A stretch of 64,000 nucleotides of DNA. It comes from Sediminicola sp. YIK13 (GTDB lineage: Bacteria > Bacteroidota > Bacteroidia > Flavobacteriales > Flavobacteriaceae). Below are positions 43,874 through 53,924 of this stretch, one piece after another. The notes under the pieces are model-generated. The model was given only the letters and a program-made list of their open reading frames with translations. It did no database searches and had not been told where the DNA came from. A program made the position numbers and the translations under genes. The stretch covers positions 786,501-850,500 of the forward strand of contig NZ_CP010535.1 of NCBI RefSeq assembly GCF_001430825.1, in the 5' to 3' direction. Position 1 is the first letter of the stretch. Every line of letters starts with the position of its first letter.

Positions 43874-44983
43874 CTACTGCAACATTTCGGCAATCTTTTG
43901 CTCCAAGGCGGGTCCCCTAAGATTTTTGGCTACGATTACTCCGTTTTCGTCCAAAATAAAGGTTGCCGGGATTGCATCCACATTGTATAATTTGGCAATT
44001 TCATCAAAGTATTGAACGTTGGAAACATGGTTCCAAGTAAGGTTGTCATCTGCAATGGCTTTTTTCCAATCCTCGGCTCTTCTGTCCAAAGAAACCCCTA
44101 GAATGTTTAAACCCTTGTCATGGTATTTGTTGTAGACATTTACCACATTAGGATTTTCTGCCCTACATGGCTTGCACCAAGCGGCCCAAAAGTCAACAAT
44201 AGTGACCTTCCCTTTAACGTCATTCAAGGCCAATAAATCCCCATTTGGAGTAGGCGCGGAAAAATTTGGTGCCTTGCTTCCTATGGAGGTGCTTTTGCTA
44301 TTGTTCAATTTTTCCTCTATGCTCTTCCCTGGTTTGGTTTTTTTCATTTCAGGTGAGAGGCCATCGTATAATGCTTTTACTTCTTCATCCGACATGGATT
44401 TTGTATTCAATACCTTATCGATGATCAAAACTGAAATCAAAGAGTTAGGATTTTTCTTTACGTAATCCAATTCAAAATTTTTCGCCTCTTCCTGAAGTTC
44501 AAAGTATTCATCCCTAAGAGAGACCATAGTGCCCTCATCGTTACTGGCACTGGCTTTTCTCATATCCTCATTAATAGACATGGCCCTGCTAGACAATTCT
44601 TTTGAACCTTTAATAAAATCGGTGAAAAACTCGTTTTGCGGAGTTCCAGTTATTTTTGCATCGGTCAAACTATCTTTTTGAACAGTAAGTTCTATCTCTC
44701 CTTTTTCAACAATAAAAGGAATATTCCCTCTCAACTGGTCGATATAGACATAATGTATTTCTGGCAGGTCGGCCGGCCCTGAAAATTTAAATTTCCCATT
44801 TTCAACAGTGGTGGTATCCACATCAACTAGCTGATTTTCGGCATTTGCCGTTTTAAGGTATACCTTGGTGCCGTTTTCCAATTCCCCATTCACAGTTCCA
44901 TCAAGACTGAAACCTTCTGGATTAGTACTGCAAGCAACTACGGCTGCAAGAGCGCATAGGGATACTATTATTTTTTTCATCAT
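43874..44983 (-). CDS. TlpA-like thioredoxin lipoprotein with DUF4369
   Basis: A 369-residue protein: lipoprotein signal with lipobox AVVAC, an N-terminal DUF4369 beta domain (about 25-130), a helical linker, and a C-terminal thioredoxin domain with WAAWCKPCRAENP, an intact CxxC. It probably reduces disulfides in envelope proteins, as ResA/TlpA proteins do, anchored facing the periplasm. The start may be the first ATG (44983) or the second (44980). A -7 element lies at 45000-45007. Confidence 0.87.
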   Translation of the reverse strand: MMKKIIVSLCALAAVVACSTNPEGFSLDGTVNGELENGTKVYLKTANAENQLVDVDTTTVENGKFKFSGPADLPEIHYVYIDQLRGNIPFIVEKGEIELTVQKDSLTDAKITGTPQNEFFTDFIKGSKELSSRAMSINEDMRKASASNDEGTMVSLRDEYFELQEEAKNFELDYVKKNPNSLISVLIIDKVLNTKSMSDEEVKALYDGLSPEMKKTKPGKSIEEKLNNSKSTSIGSKAPNFSAPTPNGDLLALNDVKGKVTIVDFWAAWCKPCRAENPNVVNVYNKYHDKGLNILGVSLDRRAEDWKKAIADDNLTWNHVSNVQYFDEIAKLYNVDAIPATFILDENGVIVAKNLRGPALEQKIAEMLQ

Positions 44984-44999
44984 TTTTATTTTAGACGGT

Positions 45000-45007
45000 C
45001 AAAGGTA
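45000..45007 (-). promoter_or_regulatory. -7 promoter element for the TlpA-like gene
   Basis: On the minus strand TACCTTTG, an exact match to TAnnTTTG, 17 bases before the start. The terminator of the gene upstream lies directly in front of it, so the two genes are separate units. Confidence 0.5.
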
Positions 45008-45023
45008 ATTATATTATCGTGTA

Positions 45024-45062
45024 TAAAAAAAGCCCTTAACATTACATAAACGTTAAGGGCTT
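45024..45062 (-). terminator. terminator of the small barrel gene
   Basis: 11-base arms AAGCCCTTAAC (45030-45040) and GTTAAGGGCTT (45052-45062), with a run of T on the minus strand after the stem (45030 downward). Confidence 0.85.
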
Positions 45063-45085
45063 GTAGATTTTTATTTTAATGGGCA

Positions 45086-45580
45086 CTAAAATTGGTAACG
45101 GATACCAAGGGCAATATCGAAATCAAAATTATCAGAAAATTCATCATATCCAGCAACTCCAATTTCAGGTCTAAAATCCAATGAAAGAAGCAATGGGATA
45201 TTGAAATCATATTCGATACCTATATTACCAGCAGCAAAAACAAAAAGACCATCATTATAATCCCTATCTTCATTTCTAACAAAATCCACACTACCTAATC
45301 CACCACCTACACCATAGTACCAGTTGAAATCACCATCAAGTGGTCTAACCCATTGGTGAACTACGGCCAATTTAAAGGCATCATAGTTTCTACTGTCTCT
45401 CCATCCAAGATCAAATTCCAATCTCGTACTGGAAGTCAATGCTGTTTGGTAGGATATTTCCGCACCAAAACCATCACTATCACCCAAACGAAGTCCAAGG
45501 GCATTTTCTGAAATCGACTGTGCGCTCAAGGAGAATCCTGTAAAGCATAGGATAAGCGTTAAAATTTTAAATATTTTCAT
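45086..45580 (-). CDS. small outer-membrane beta-barrel protein
   Basis: A 164-residue protein with a signal peptide (ending LSAQ at about residue 21) and about eight alternating strands rich in aromatic and polar residues (ALTSSTRLEFDLGW, NWYYGVGGGLGSV), ending in an aromatic residue as barrels do (IRYQF). It is probably a small eight-strand OmpW/OmpX-like barrel of unknown role. It stands alone between its own promoter and terminator. Confidence 0.78.
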   Translation of the reverse strand: MKIFKILTLILCFTGFSLSAQSISENALGLRLGDSDGFGAEISYQTALTSSTRLEFDLGWRDSRNYDAFKLAVVHQWVRPLDGDFNWYYGVGGGLGSVDFVRNEDRDYNDGLFVFAAGNIGIEYDFNIPLLLSLDFRPEIGVAGYDEFSDNFDFDIALGIRYQF

Positions 45581-45608
45581 AAGTTTTGTTTTAAGTTTAT
45601 TTAGGTGT

Positions 45609-45616
45609 CAAAAATA
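45609..45616 (-). promoter_or_regulatory. -7 promoter element for the small barrel gene
   Basis: On the minus strand TATTTTTG, an exact match to TAnnTTTG, 29 bases before the start. Confidence 0.45.
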
Positions 45617-45676
45617 GCTGAATATTAATGGCCTAAAGTTAATAAAAACTTAATTTAGCACCTAAAATTAACCCAA

Positions 45677-48589
45677 GTGGACATTAATTTACTCCTAAAA
45701 CTGAAAAGCAATTTAGAAGGCGACCTTCAATGGGATTCCCTAACTACTGCGCTGTATTCAACGGATGCTTCCGTATACCGTAAAATGCCATTGGCAGTTG
45801 TGTTCCCCAAGACTATTGAGGATATTAGAAAGATTATACATTTTGCCGATCAGCATAGTGTAGGAATCATTCCAAGAACCGCGGGAACCTCTTTGGCGGG
45901 ACAATGTGTGGGTGATGGTATTGTTGTAGATGTATCCAAAAATTTCACAAATATTATCCATTTAGATGAAGCTAAAAGGCAGGTGACTGTTGAGCCAGGG
46001 GTCATTAGGGACGAATTGAACCTTTTCTTGGCGCCTTATGGCTTGTTCTTCGGCCCAAACACCTCTACTTCCAATAGGTGTATGATAGGTGGGATGGTAG
46101 GAAACAATTCTTCCGGAACTACATCCATACAGCAGGGGGTTACCAGGGATAAGATAGTTTCTATGAAAACTATATTGGCCGATGGTACAGATGTGGAATT
46201 TAAAGCCATATCCAAAGAAGATTTTAAGCATAAAATGACCTTGGATAATCTGGAAGGATCTATCTATAACAACCTATATAAGGAGCTCAGTGATACTGAG
46301 ACACAAAATGAAATATTTGAAGAATTTCCTAAAGCTTCCATCCATAGAAGGAATACAGGGTATGCCGTAGATGAAATTTTAAAGAGTAATGTGTTTACTG
46401 ATGCCAAGCAAGATATCAACCTTTGTAAGCTTTTAAGTGGGAGTGAGGGTACCTTGGCGTTTACCACGGAAATCACCTTGGAATTGGATGTTTTGCCCCC
46501 AAAATTATCGGCTATGGTGGTCACCCATTATCACACCTTGGATGATAGTTTGAAGGATGTGGTGCCAGTTATGGAGCACAACCTTCATTCCTGTGAGATG
46601 ATGGATAAGGTGATTCTCGATTGTACCAAGAACAACAGGGCGCAATTGGCCAATAGGTTTTTTATTGAAGGGGATCCAGCGGCAGTACTGATGTTGGAAT
46701 TACGATCTGATACGGAAGAAGATTTGGACGCACAGATCTCTAAGCTATTGGCTACGGTAGAATTGTCAGGGTTGAGTTATTCCAATGCGATCCTAAGAGG
46801 GGGCAATACCAACAAGGCTGCCGAATTAAGGAAAGCCGGCTTGGGGCTTTTGGGCAACATGGTAGGAGATCGTAAGGCAGTTGCTTGTATTGAAGATACT
46901 GCCGTTGCTTTGGAGGATCTTAAGGATTTTATTGGGGAGTTCTCCCAAATCATGAAAGCTTACGAGCAAGATGCTGTGTATTATGCCCATGCTGGTGCCG
47001 GGGAATTGCATTTAAGGCCCATTCTGAACCTGAAGAAGTCCGAGGACGTCGCCTTATTCAGGGCAATCACCACAGATGTGGCCAAATTGACGAAAAAATA
47101 CAAAGGTTCTTTTAGCGGAGAACACGGAGATGGTATCGTAAGAGCAGAATTTATTCCTTTAATGATCGGTGAGAACAATTATCAATTGTTAAAAAGGGTC
47201 AAATCCTACTTTGACCCAAAAGGAATATTCAATCCCGGAAAAATTGTGGATGCCTATCCCATGGACGAGTCTCTTCGCTATGAAATAGATAGGGAAGAGC
47301 CTGAGATTAAGACGTTGATGGATTTTTCCGATAGCGAGGGCATACTTAAGGCCGCAGAAAAATGTAATGGGAGTGGCGATTGCAGAAAGACGCATAAAGT
47401 GGCAGGAGCAATGTGCCCCAGTTACCATGCCACAAAAAACGAAAAAGACACTACCAGGGGGCGCGCGAATGCATTACGTGAGTTTTTGACCAATCCGAAT
47501 GCCAGTAATCGATTTGACAGCAAAGAGCTCAAAGATGTTTTCGACCTATGTCTCAGTTGTAAGGCATGCTCCAGTGAATGTCCGAGTAATGTGGATATAG
47601 CGACCTTAAAAACAGAATTTTTATACCAATACCAAGAAGCAAACGGGTATCCATTACGAGGTAAATTGTTTGCACACAATACCCGATTGAACAAATTGGG
47701 GAGTAAGATGGCCGGCCTGACCAATGCGGTATATAGATCTAAGGTATTGAGTTCTTTAGTTAAGAAAACAGCCGGGGTGTCACAAGAAAGAAGTCTTCCT
47801 AAAGTTTCAAGTGTTGATTTCAATAAACATCTTCAAAAATCTCAAAAAGAGGCGACTATTTCAAAATCAAAAGTAATTTTATACATCGATGAATTTACAA
47901 ATTACTTGGATACAGAATTGGGCAAGGATGCCATTGAGGTTCTTGTTTTATTGGGGTACGATGTAGAATTGTTCTTCGGGGAAAGTGGTCGCACCTATAT
48001 TTCCAAAGGATTTTTAAAAGAGGCGAAAAAATTGGCGTTGACCAATATTGAAAAATTAAAGGTCTTTGCAGATCGGGCCGTTCCCGTGATAGGTTTGGAG
48101 CCTTCCGCCATCCTTACTTTTAGGGATGAATACAAGCGGTTTGGTGCCGATGCCAAAATAGTAGATGCCATAGGGGCAAATGCCTACCTTATTGAGGAAT
48201 TTCTAGCCAGTGAAATAGAGAATGGCAACTTGACCTCGGCCCAGTTTACCAAGGAGCCAAGGACGGTAAAAATTCACAACCATTGCCATCAAAAAGCATT
48301 GTCCAATCAAAAGGTAACCTTTGACATATTAAACCTGCCTGAAAATTATACGGTTTCCATCATAAGTTCTGGCTGTTGTGGGATGGCCGGATCCTTTGGT
48401 TATGAAGAGGAGCACTACGAGGTAAGTATGCAAATAGGGGAGCTAAAACTCTTTCCAGCAGTTCGGAAATCTGCCGAGGATGTTATCATTGCAGCCAATG
48501 GCACGAGTTGTAGGCACCAAATACATGATGGAACCAAGAGGACAGCATTACACCCCATAACCATATTAAAAGGGGCATTGGCAAACTAA
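45677..48589 (+). CDS. GlcD/GlcF-type FAD and iron-sulfur oxidoreductase fusion
   Basis: A 970-residue fusion with a GTG start. The N-terminal half is a FAD-binding PCMH domain (IIPRTAGTSLAGQCVGDGIV near 60) with an FAD-oxidase C-terminal domain up to about 520. Then come cysteine clusters CNGSGDC...MCPSY and CLSCKACSSECPSN for two 4Fe-4S centres, and a C-terminal CCG domain (HNHCHQKAL; SSGCCGMAGSFG). It would oxidise a 2-hydroxy acid, such as D-lactate or glycolate, and pass electrons to the quinone pool at the inner membrane. The substrate cannot be settled from sequence. Confidence 0.88.
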   Translation: MDINLLLKLKSNLEGDLQWDSLTTALYSTDASVYRKMPLAVVFPKTIEDIRKIIHFADQHSVGIIPRTAGTSLAGQCVGDGIVVDVSKNFTNIIHLDEAKRQVTVEPGVIRDELNLFLAPYGLFFGPNTSTSNRCMIGGMVGNNSSGTTSIQQGVTRDKIVSMKTILADGTDVEFKAISKEDFKHKMTLDNLEGSIYNNLYKELSDTETQNEIFEEFPKASIHRRNTGYAVDEILKSNVFTDAKQDINLCKLLSGSEGTLAFTTEITLELDVLPPKLSAMVVTHYHTLDDSLKDVVPVMEHNLHSCEMMDKVILDCTKNNRAQLANRFFIEGDPAAVLMLELRSDTEEDLDAQISKLLATVELSGLSYSNAILRGGNTNKAAELRKAGLGLLGNMVGDRKAVACIEDTAVALEDLKDFIGEFSQIMKAYEQDAVYYAHAGAGELHLRPILNLKKSEDVALFRAITTDVAKLTKKYKGSFSGEHGDGIVRAEFIPLMIGENNYQLLKRVKSYFDPKGIFNPGKIVDAYPMDESLRYEIDREEPEIKTLMDFSDSEGILKAAEKCNGSGDCRKTHKVAGAMCPSYHATKNEKDTTRGRANALREFLTNPNASNRFDSKELKDVFDLCLSCKACSSECPSNVDIATLKTEFLYQYQEANGYPLRGKLFAHNTRLNKLGSKMAGLTNAVYRSKVLSSLVKKTAGVSQERSLPKVSSVDFNKHLQKSQKEATISKSKVILYIDEFTNYLDTELGKDAIEVLVLLGYDVELFFGESGRTYISKGFLKEAKKLALTNIEKLKVFADRAVPVIGLEPSAILTFRDEYKRFGADAKIVDAIGANAYLIEEFLASEIENGNLTSAQFTKEPRTVKIHNHCHQKALSNQKVTFDILNLPENYTVSIISSGCCGMAGSFGYEEEHYEVSMQIGELKLFPAVRKSAEDVIIAANGTSCRHQIHDGTKRTALHPITILKGALAN

Positions 48590-48681
48590 AGGTAGACTAG
48601 TACCACTTGTTAAGCAAGGGGTAAAGTTTGGTTTATTTTGTTTTATTTGGCAAGTGCACAGTAATATGCATGGACTTGATT

Positions 48682-48711
48682 TTTGTATCTCTGATTTAAG
48701 ATTTACCTTTG
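48682..48711 (+). promoter_or_regulatory. promoter of aroC
   Basis: TTTG (48682-48685), an 18-base spacer and TACCTTTG (48704-48711). This is the best full match in the window to the Bacteroidetes promoter, 16 bases before the aroC start. Confidence 0.7.
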
Positions 48712-48727
48712 AACGAAAGATATCTAC

Positions 48728-49792
48728 ATGGCAGGCAATACATTCGGAACCCTTTTTAAAGTAATGACTTTTGGTGAATCACATGGTGTTGCCATTGGAG
48801 GTGTATTGGATGGATGTCCGGCTGGTATCCAGTTGGACCTCGAGGTCATCCAAAAAGAATTGGACAGGCGTAAACCTGGACAGTCGGCCATTGTGACCCA
48901 ACGAAAGGAACCTGATTCCGTAGAGTTCTTTTCAGGGATTTTCGAAGGAAAGACCACAGGAACACCTATAGGTTTTGCCATTCACAATACCAATCAGAAA
49001 TCCCATGACTATTCCCATATTAAAGATTCATACAGGCCCTCCCATGCCGATTATGTCTACGACCAAAAGTACGGATTTAGAGATTATAGAGGTGGGGGAA
49101 GAAGTTCTGCTAGGGAAACAGCAAGTAGGGTAGTGGCCGGTGCCATTGCCAAACAATTTCTAAAAGACATAAAAATAAACGCTTACGTATCCCAGGTTGG
49201 TAATTTAGCCCTGAATACTGATTATAAGGATTTAGACTTCTCATTGATCGAGTCCAATGACGTACGATGTCCAGATCCTAAAATGGCCTTGAAAATGGAA
49301 AACTACATTAAGGAGATCAGAAAGGAAGGTGATACGGTAGGAGGAATTATTACCTGTGTGGTGCAGAATGTGCCTATTGGCTTGGGAGAACCTGCCTTTG
49401 ATAAGCTGCATGCAGAATTGGGCAAGGCAATGCTCTCTATCAATGCCGTAAAAGGATTTGAATATGGTAGCGGTTTTGAAGGCGTAAAAATGAAGGGTAG
49501 TGCCCATAACGACCAGTTCAACCAGGATGGAACTACCAAAACTAATCATAGTGGGGGGATTCAGGGAGGTATAAGCAATGGTATGGATATTTATTTTAAT
49601 ATTGCCTTTAAGCCAGTGGCAACCGTCATTCAAGGCTACGAGACCATAGACAAGGAAGGCAACATGGTAAAGACCCAAGGTAAGGGACGTCACGACCCAT
49701 GTGTTGTTCCAAGGGCGGTTCCCATTGTAGAAGCAATGACTGCCTTGGTCTTGGCAGATTATGCCTTATTGAACAGAACCATCAAATTATAA
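48728..49792 (+). CDS. aroC: chorismate synthase
   Basis: A 354-residue flavin-dependent lyase. Signatures: [19 protein letters not shown] near residue 15, [20 protein letters not shown] near 120 and [20 protein letters not shown] near the C-terminus. It makes chorismate from 5-enolpyruvylshikimate-3-phosphate and needs reduced FMN. It is transcribed alone from a clear promoter and is followed after 62 bases by a symporter gene on the same strand. Confidence 0.97.
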   Translation: MAGNTFGTLFKVMTFGESHGVAIGGVLDGCPAGIQLDLEVIQKELDRRKPGQSAIVTQRKEPDSVEFFSGIFEGKTTGTPIGFAIHNTNQKSHDYSHIKDSYRPSHADYVYDQKYGFRDYRGGGRSSARETASRVVAGAIAKQFLKDIKINAYVSQVGNLALNTDYKDLDFSLIESNDVRCPDPKMALKMENYIKEIRKEGDTVGGIITCVVQNVPIGLGEPAFDKLHAELGKAMLSINAVKGFEYGSGFEGVKMKGSAHNDQFNQDGTTKTNHSGGIQGGISNGMDIYFNIAFKPVATVIQGYETIDKEGNMVKTQGKGRHDPCVVPRAVPIVEAMTALVLADYALLNRTIKL

Positions 49793-49854
49793 TTTTCCTT
49801 TTTTTCGGCTTTTACTAACAAAATAGTATCTTACCCCCTCAAAATTTAAAATAT

Positions 49855-51168
49855 ATGAGGAAGCTGGAATTGCATTGGCGAATTCTTATTGGAATGTTTT
49901 TAGGTGTTGTTTTTGCCTACTTAATGGTTCAATTGGAATGGGGGCCTAAATTTGTATCGGATTGGATAAAACCTTTCGGGAATATATTTATCAACTCCTT
50001 AAAATTAATTGCAGTTCCGTTAATCCTTGGATCCCTGATCAAAGGGGTTTCTGATTTAAAGGATATTTCCAAATTATCAAAAATGGGGGGTAGGACCATA
50101 GGAATCTATGTCATGACCACGGTTATAGCGGTTTCCATTGGACTAGGGGTGGTAAATCTTATTAAGCCCGGTTCTTCCATCTCACAAGAAACCAGAAATG
50201 AACTTGTTGAAAATTACAAAGGAGATGCAGATTCAAAAATAGCAGAGGCCGCCAAACAAAGAGATGCCGGTCCTTTAAGGGCATTGGAAGATTTAGTGCC
50301 TGATAATATATTTCAAGCTGCCAGTGACAATGGCAATATGCTCCAGGTGATTTTCTTTGCCATCCTCTTTGGGGTAGGACTTATTCTGATCCCGGAAGAA
50401 CAGGCATCCCCTGTTAAGAAATTTTTTGATGGGTTCAATGAGGTAATTCTCAAATTGATCGATTTAATTATGCTGGCCGCACCTTTTGGGGTATTTGCCT
50501 TATTGGCTGCCTTGGTCGTAGAATCGCCCAGTTTAGACCTATTTAAGGCTTTAGGTTGGTACGCCTTGTCTGTAGTGATAGGCCTGACCTTGATGATATG
50601 TGTTTATCTGTTTATTGTTTGGATAGTCACAAAAAAAACTCCAGCATACTTTTTAAAGGGGATTTCCCCGGCTCAACTATTGGCATTTTCAACCAGCTCC
50701 AGTGCTGCAACCCTTCCAGTAACTATGGAACGGGTAGAGGAGCATTTGGGTGTTGAGGAAGAGGTCACCAGTTTTGTATTACCTATTGGGGCCACAATAA
50801 ATATGGACGGTACTAGTTTGTACCAAGCCGTAGCGGCTGTTTTTATTGCCCAGGCCTTTGGCATGGATCTTAGTTTGTCTGCGCAATTGGGTATTATCGT
50901 AACTGCAACATTGGCCTCCATTGGGAGTGCTGCGGTACCAGGAGCGGGGATGGTCATGTTGGTAATAGTTCTAGCGCAAGCAGGAATTCCTGAAGCTGGT
51001 CTGGCCCTTATTTTTGCAGTAGACCGTCCCTTGGATATGTGCAGGACCGTAGTTAACGTAACAGGTGATGCTACCGTTTCCATGGTAGTTGCCAAGTCTG
51101 TTGGCAAACTGGGCGAGCCCAAGGTAAAAGATTGGGACGACCACTATAAAGGAAAGAAAGTTATTTAG
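49855..51168 (+). CDS. dicarboxylate/amino acid:cation symporter (first of two)
   Basis: A 437-residue DAACS-family transporter (GltP/DctA type) with eight membrane helices and two re-entrant loops. The serine-rich loop AFSTSSSAATLPV, the NMDGTSLYQ motif on helix 7 and VDRPLDMCRTVVNVTGDA on helix 8 hold the sodium and substrate sites. It takes up dicarboxylates or acidic amino acids with sodium or protons at the inner membrane. A (TAC)10 microsatellite and terminator follow. A close paralogue is next on the same strand. Confidence 0.93.
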   Translation: MRKLELHWRILIGMFLGVVFAYLMVQLEWGPKFVSDWIKPFGNIFINSLKLIAVPLILGSLIKGVSDLKDISKLSKMGGRTIGIYVMTTVIAVSIGLGVVNLIKPGSSISQETRNELVENYKGDADSKIAEAAKQRDAGPLRALEDLVPDNIFQAASDNGNMLQVIFFAILFGVGLILIPEEQASPVKKFFDGFNEVILKLIDLIMLAAPFGVFALLAALVVESPSLDLFKALGWYALSVVIGLTLMICVYLFIVWIVTKKTPAYFLKGISPAQLLAFSTSSSAATLPVTMERVEEHLGVEEEVTSFVLPIGATINMDGTSLYQAVAAVFIAQAFGMDLSLSAQLGIIVTATLASIGSAAVPGAGMVMLVIVLAQAGIPEAGLALIFAVDRPLDMCRTVVNVTGDATVSMVVAKSVGKLGEPKVKDWDDHYKGKKVI

Positions 51169-51174
51169 ACTTCA

Positions 51175-51207
<33 letters not shown>

Positions 51208-51216
51208 AACTCATAG

Positions 51217-51242
51217 TTTTAGGGCCTTTTTAGGCCCTAAAA
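51217..51242 (+). terminator. terminator of the first symporter gene
   Basis: Perfect 11-base arms (51217-51227 and 51232-51242) around a TTTT loop, with an A/T-rich tail. Confidence 0.8.
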
Positions 51243-51309
51243 TATTTTTATATCCCTTTGTAATTTCAATTGATAGTTCTAATACATTAGCGCGTTCTTA
51301 TTTGAAATT

Positions 51310-52611
51310 ATGAAAAAGATTGCTTTGCATTGGCAAATCCTAATTGGGATGTTGCTGGGGTTGTTTTTTGGATATTTAATGATCCAAGTTTCTGGCGGAA
51401 AGGAGTTTGTTGAAAACTGGATTAACCCATTAGGGGTCATATTTATTAATTTGTTGAAGCTCATTGCCATTCCATTAATATTGGCATCCCTAGTAAAAGG
51501 AATCTCGGATTTAAAGGACATATCCAAATTCAGGAACATTGGTCTACGGACCATGGTCATCTTTATAATGACCACTGTTATTGCCATTACCATTGGATTG
51601 GTCTTGGTAAATATTTTTAAACCTGGGAATGGTATTTCCAATGAAACCATTGAAAGGCTAACATCTACCTATTCTAACAACACTGGGCTTCAGGCAAAAA
51701 TAGAAGAGGCATCCTTGCAAAAAGATTCTGGTCCCTTACAATTTTTGGTGGATATGGTTCCCGACAACATTTTTACCGCCATGAGTAATAATAAACTCAT
51801 GCTACAAGTGATATTTTTTACTGTGTTTTTGGGTATTTCCATGCTGCTTATTGGGGAAGAAAAAGCCAGACCCTTAAAAAATCTTTTTGACTCCCTAAAT
51901 GATACCGTTTTAAAAATGGTGGATTTGATAATGATATCGGCACCGGTAGCTGTTTTTGCCTTACTGGCCTATGTGGTGGTCAGCTCTGGAGATCCGGATC
52001 TGTTGTATGCCTTATTAAAATATTCGGGCGTAGTGGTTTTGGGGCTCATATTTATGATTGTCTTTTATTGCACCTTCATCTTTGTAACCACAAGGATCAA
52101 CCCGTTTTGGTTCCTAAAAAAAATGAGTCCTGCTCAGCTTTTGGCATTCTCTACCAGTAGCAGTGCTGCGGTCTTGCCGGTGAACATGAAAATTGTGGAA
52201 GATGAAATTGGGGTGGATAAGGAAGTGTCCAGTTTTGTTCTTCCCGTAGGGGCAACGGTGAACATGGACGGTACAAGCCTTTATCAAGGGGTTGCCGCGG
52301 TCTTTATTTCACAGGCCCTTGGGTTTCATTTGGAGCTTACAGATCAACTGATGATCGTGCTAACCGCCTTATTGGCTTCCATAGGTTCTGCTGCCGTACC
52401 TGGGGCAGGAATGGTGATGTTGGTTATTGTATTGGAATCCATAGGTTTTCCTGCCAATAAATTGGCCATTGGATTGGCCCTTATTTTTGCAGTGGATCGT
52501 CCCTTGGATATGTGTAGAACCGTAATCAATGTTACTGGGGACGCCATGGTAAGTTTAATTGTCGCCAAATCTGTAAGTAAAATAGATTATACGAAAGCGA
52601 AAAGGATGTAA
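51310..52611 (+). CDS. dicarboxylate/amino acid:cation symporter (second of two)
   Basis: A 433-residue paralogue of the preceding gene, with the same order of motifs: AFSTSSSAAVLPV, NMDGTSLYQGVAAVF and VDRPLDMCRTVINVTGDA. Full-length and intact. Both copies share the block between helices 2 and 3 (LVKGISDLKDISK), while the loop after helix 3 differs most, so the copies may differ in substrate or affinity. The gap upstream (51169-51309) has a microsatellite and terminator; I saw no clear promoter for this copy. Confidence 0.93.
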   Translation: MKKIALHWQILIGMLLGLFFGYLMIQVSGGKEFVENWINPLGVIFINLLKLIAIPLILASLVKGISDLKDISKFRNIGLRTMVIFIMTTVIAITIGLVLVNIFKPGNGISNETIERLTSTYSNNTGLQAKIEEASLQKDSGPLQFLVDMVPDNIFTAMSNNKLMLQVIFFTVFLGISMLLIGEEKARPLKNLFDSLNDTVLKMVDLIMISAPVAVFALLAYVVVSSGDPDLLYALLKYSGVVVLGLIFMIVFYCTFIFVTTRINPFWFLKKMSPAQLLAFSTSSSAAVLPVNMKIVEDEIGVDKEVSSFVLPVGATVNMDGTSLYQGVAAVFISQALGFHLELTDQLMIVLTALLASIGSAAVPGAGMVMLVIVLESIGFPANKLAIGLALIFAVDRPLDMCRTVINVTGDAMVSLIVAKSVSKIDYTKAKRM

Positions 52612-52673
52612 GGATCGTCCATTGGTCTCAAATGACTAAATTGCGACCAAATATGTTGATGTAATTGTAGCTT

Positions 52674-53843
52674 ATGAAGAATAGTGCCTTGGAAGATATT
52701 GAAAATGTGTATGCCGATTTATTTGAGATAGATATCAATTTGGACCGTTTGGTAAAAAAGATTGAACTGCTCAGTTACCTAAACCCCTTGAATATTGAAA
52801 AAGAGAAACAGCGTTTCTTTACCTCTAAATATACCGAAGACCCTGTTTTTAAGTATCCCAAGATCAAATTTGATCCCTATAAGCTCCATCGCTTGTTTTA
52901 TTCCCAACGACTAGAGCGCATTGAAGATGATGAGATTCGGAAGATGTACCAGGAAATAATCTATTACTACTCCAACATGATCCAGTGCATCGAGACCATT
53001 GGAGAGGGTAAGAAGTTCTATTATAATTCCTTAAGGGTATTTGGTACCCCTACAGAAAAGGACGTTCAGAATGCGAGATATATCCTTCATTTTGAAGATG
53101 AGCCTGTTTCCAGTGCAATGGAAAAAGTGTATACCGCAGAGGAAGCCAAAACATATTTTGAGGAGTTTGTTCAACAATATAATTTTCCCTTGAACATTAG
53201 ATTATCAACTAGCCTTGCTGCAGATGCTATGGTGAGGAACAGTACCCAATCTTTGGTGATCAAAAAAAACGCCAAATTTTCCAAAAACAAACTATTGACC
53301 CTGGCCAACCACGAGATAGGGGTACATTTGGTAACGACCTTTAATGGCATGGACCAGCCCCTCAAGATTTTTTCCAATGGCTTCCCCAAAAATGTGGAAA
53401 CACAGGAAGGGCTTGCCGTCTTTAGCGAATATATGAGTGGGGCCTTGACCTTAAAAAGACTTAAAGAATTGTCTTACAGAGTTTTGTCATCAGACAGTTT
53501 AATAAAGGGTTCCAGTTTTTCGGATACCTTTGATATGATTCACAATCAATACAAATTGAATAGAAACGACGCCTTTACAATTACCATGCGAGCCCATAGG
53601 GGAGGTGGATTTACCAAAGATCGCTTGTATTTAAGTGGCTTGCGTAAAATATATAAACGCCATAAAAAAGGAGTGTCCATGGATAACTTATTGTGCGGAA
53701 AAGTAAATATGGAATACGAACAAGGGATACAGCATTTGTTTGATCAGGGCCTTGCACATAATATCACCCATAAAAATGTGGCCTTTTCTGAAAACAAAAA
53801 TATTAATACGACGCTGGATTTTATCTTAAATAATTTAAAATAG
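52674..53843 (+). CDS. QEGLA-motif protein, DUF1704 metallopeptidase fold
   Basis: A 389-residue protein of the DUF1704 family, once called flavohemoglobin expression-modulating. Motifs: NHEIGVHLVT (an HExxxH zinc site) and the family signature TQEGLAVFSEY. Eukaryotic relatives (MATCAP) are tyrosine carboxypeptidases, so a peptidase role in the cytoplasm is likely, but the bacterial substrate is unknown. No signal peptide. It is on the same strand as the symporters, 62 bases after the second. Confidence 0.85.
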   Translation: MKNSALEDIENVYADLFEIDINLDRLVKKIELLSYLNPLNIEKEKQRFFTSKYTEDPVFKYPKIKFDPYKLHRLFYSQRLERIEDDEIRKMYQEIIYYYSNMIQCIETIGEGKKFYYNSLRVFGTPTEKDVQNARYILHFEDEPVSSAMEKVYTAEEAKTYFEEFVQQYNFPLNIRLSTSLAADAMVRNSTQSLVIKKNAKFSKNKLLTLANHEIGVHLVTTFNGMDQPLKIFSNGFPKNVETQEGLAVFSEYMSGALTLKRLKELSYRVLSSDSLIKGSSFSDTFDMIHNQYKLNRNDAFTITMRAHRGGGFTKDRLYLSGLRKIYKRHKKGVSMDNLLCGKVNMEYEQGIQHLFDQGLAHNITHKNVAFSENKNINTTLDFILNNLK

Positions 53844-53862
53844 TCTAGTTATCATTTTATTA

Positions 53863-53908
53863 GGGCGAAATTTGAATTTCATCCGGGTAGATAAAATTAA
53901 TTTCGCCC
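53863..53908. terminator. possible terminator with long loop
   Basis: 10-base arms GGGCGAAATT (53863-53872) and AATTTCGCCC (53899-53908) with a 26-base loop, between two converging genes. It lacks a clear T run, so its strength is uncertain. Confidence 0.4.
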
Positions 53909-53924
53909 ATATTTGTACTATCCA

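Noticed and set aside
47422-47823. A 133-codon antisense frame in the GlcD/GlcF fusion gene
   Set aside because: The sense strand carries the iron-sulfur cysteine clusters of the fusion protein; the antisense frame matches nothing I recognise.
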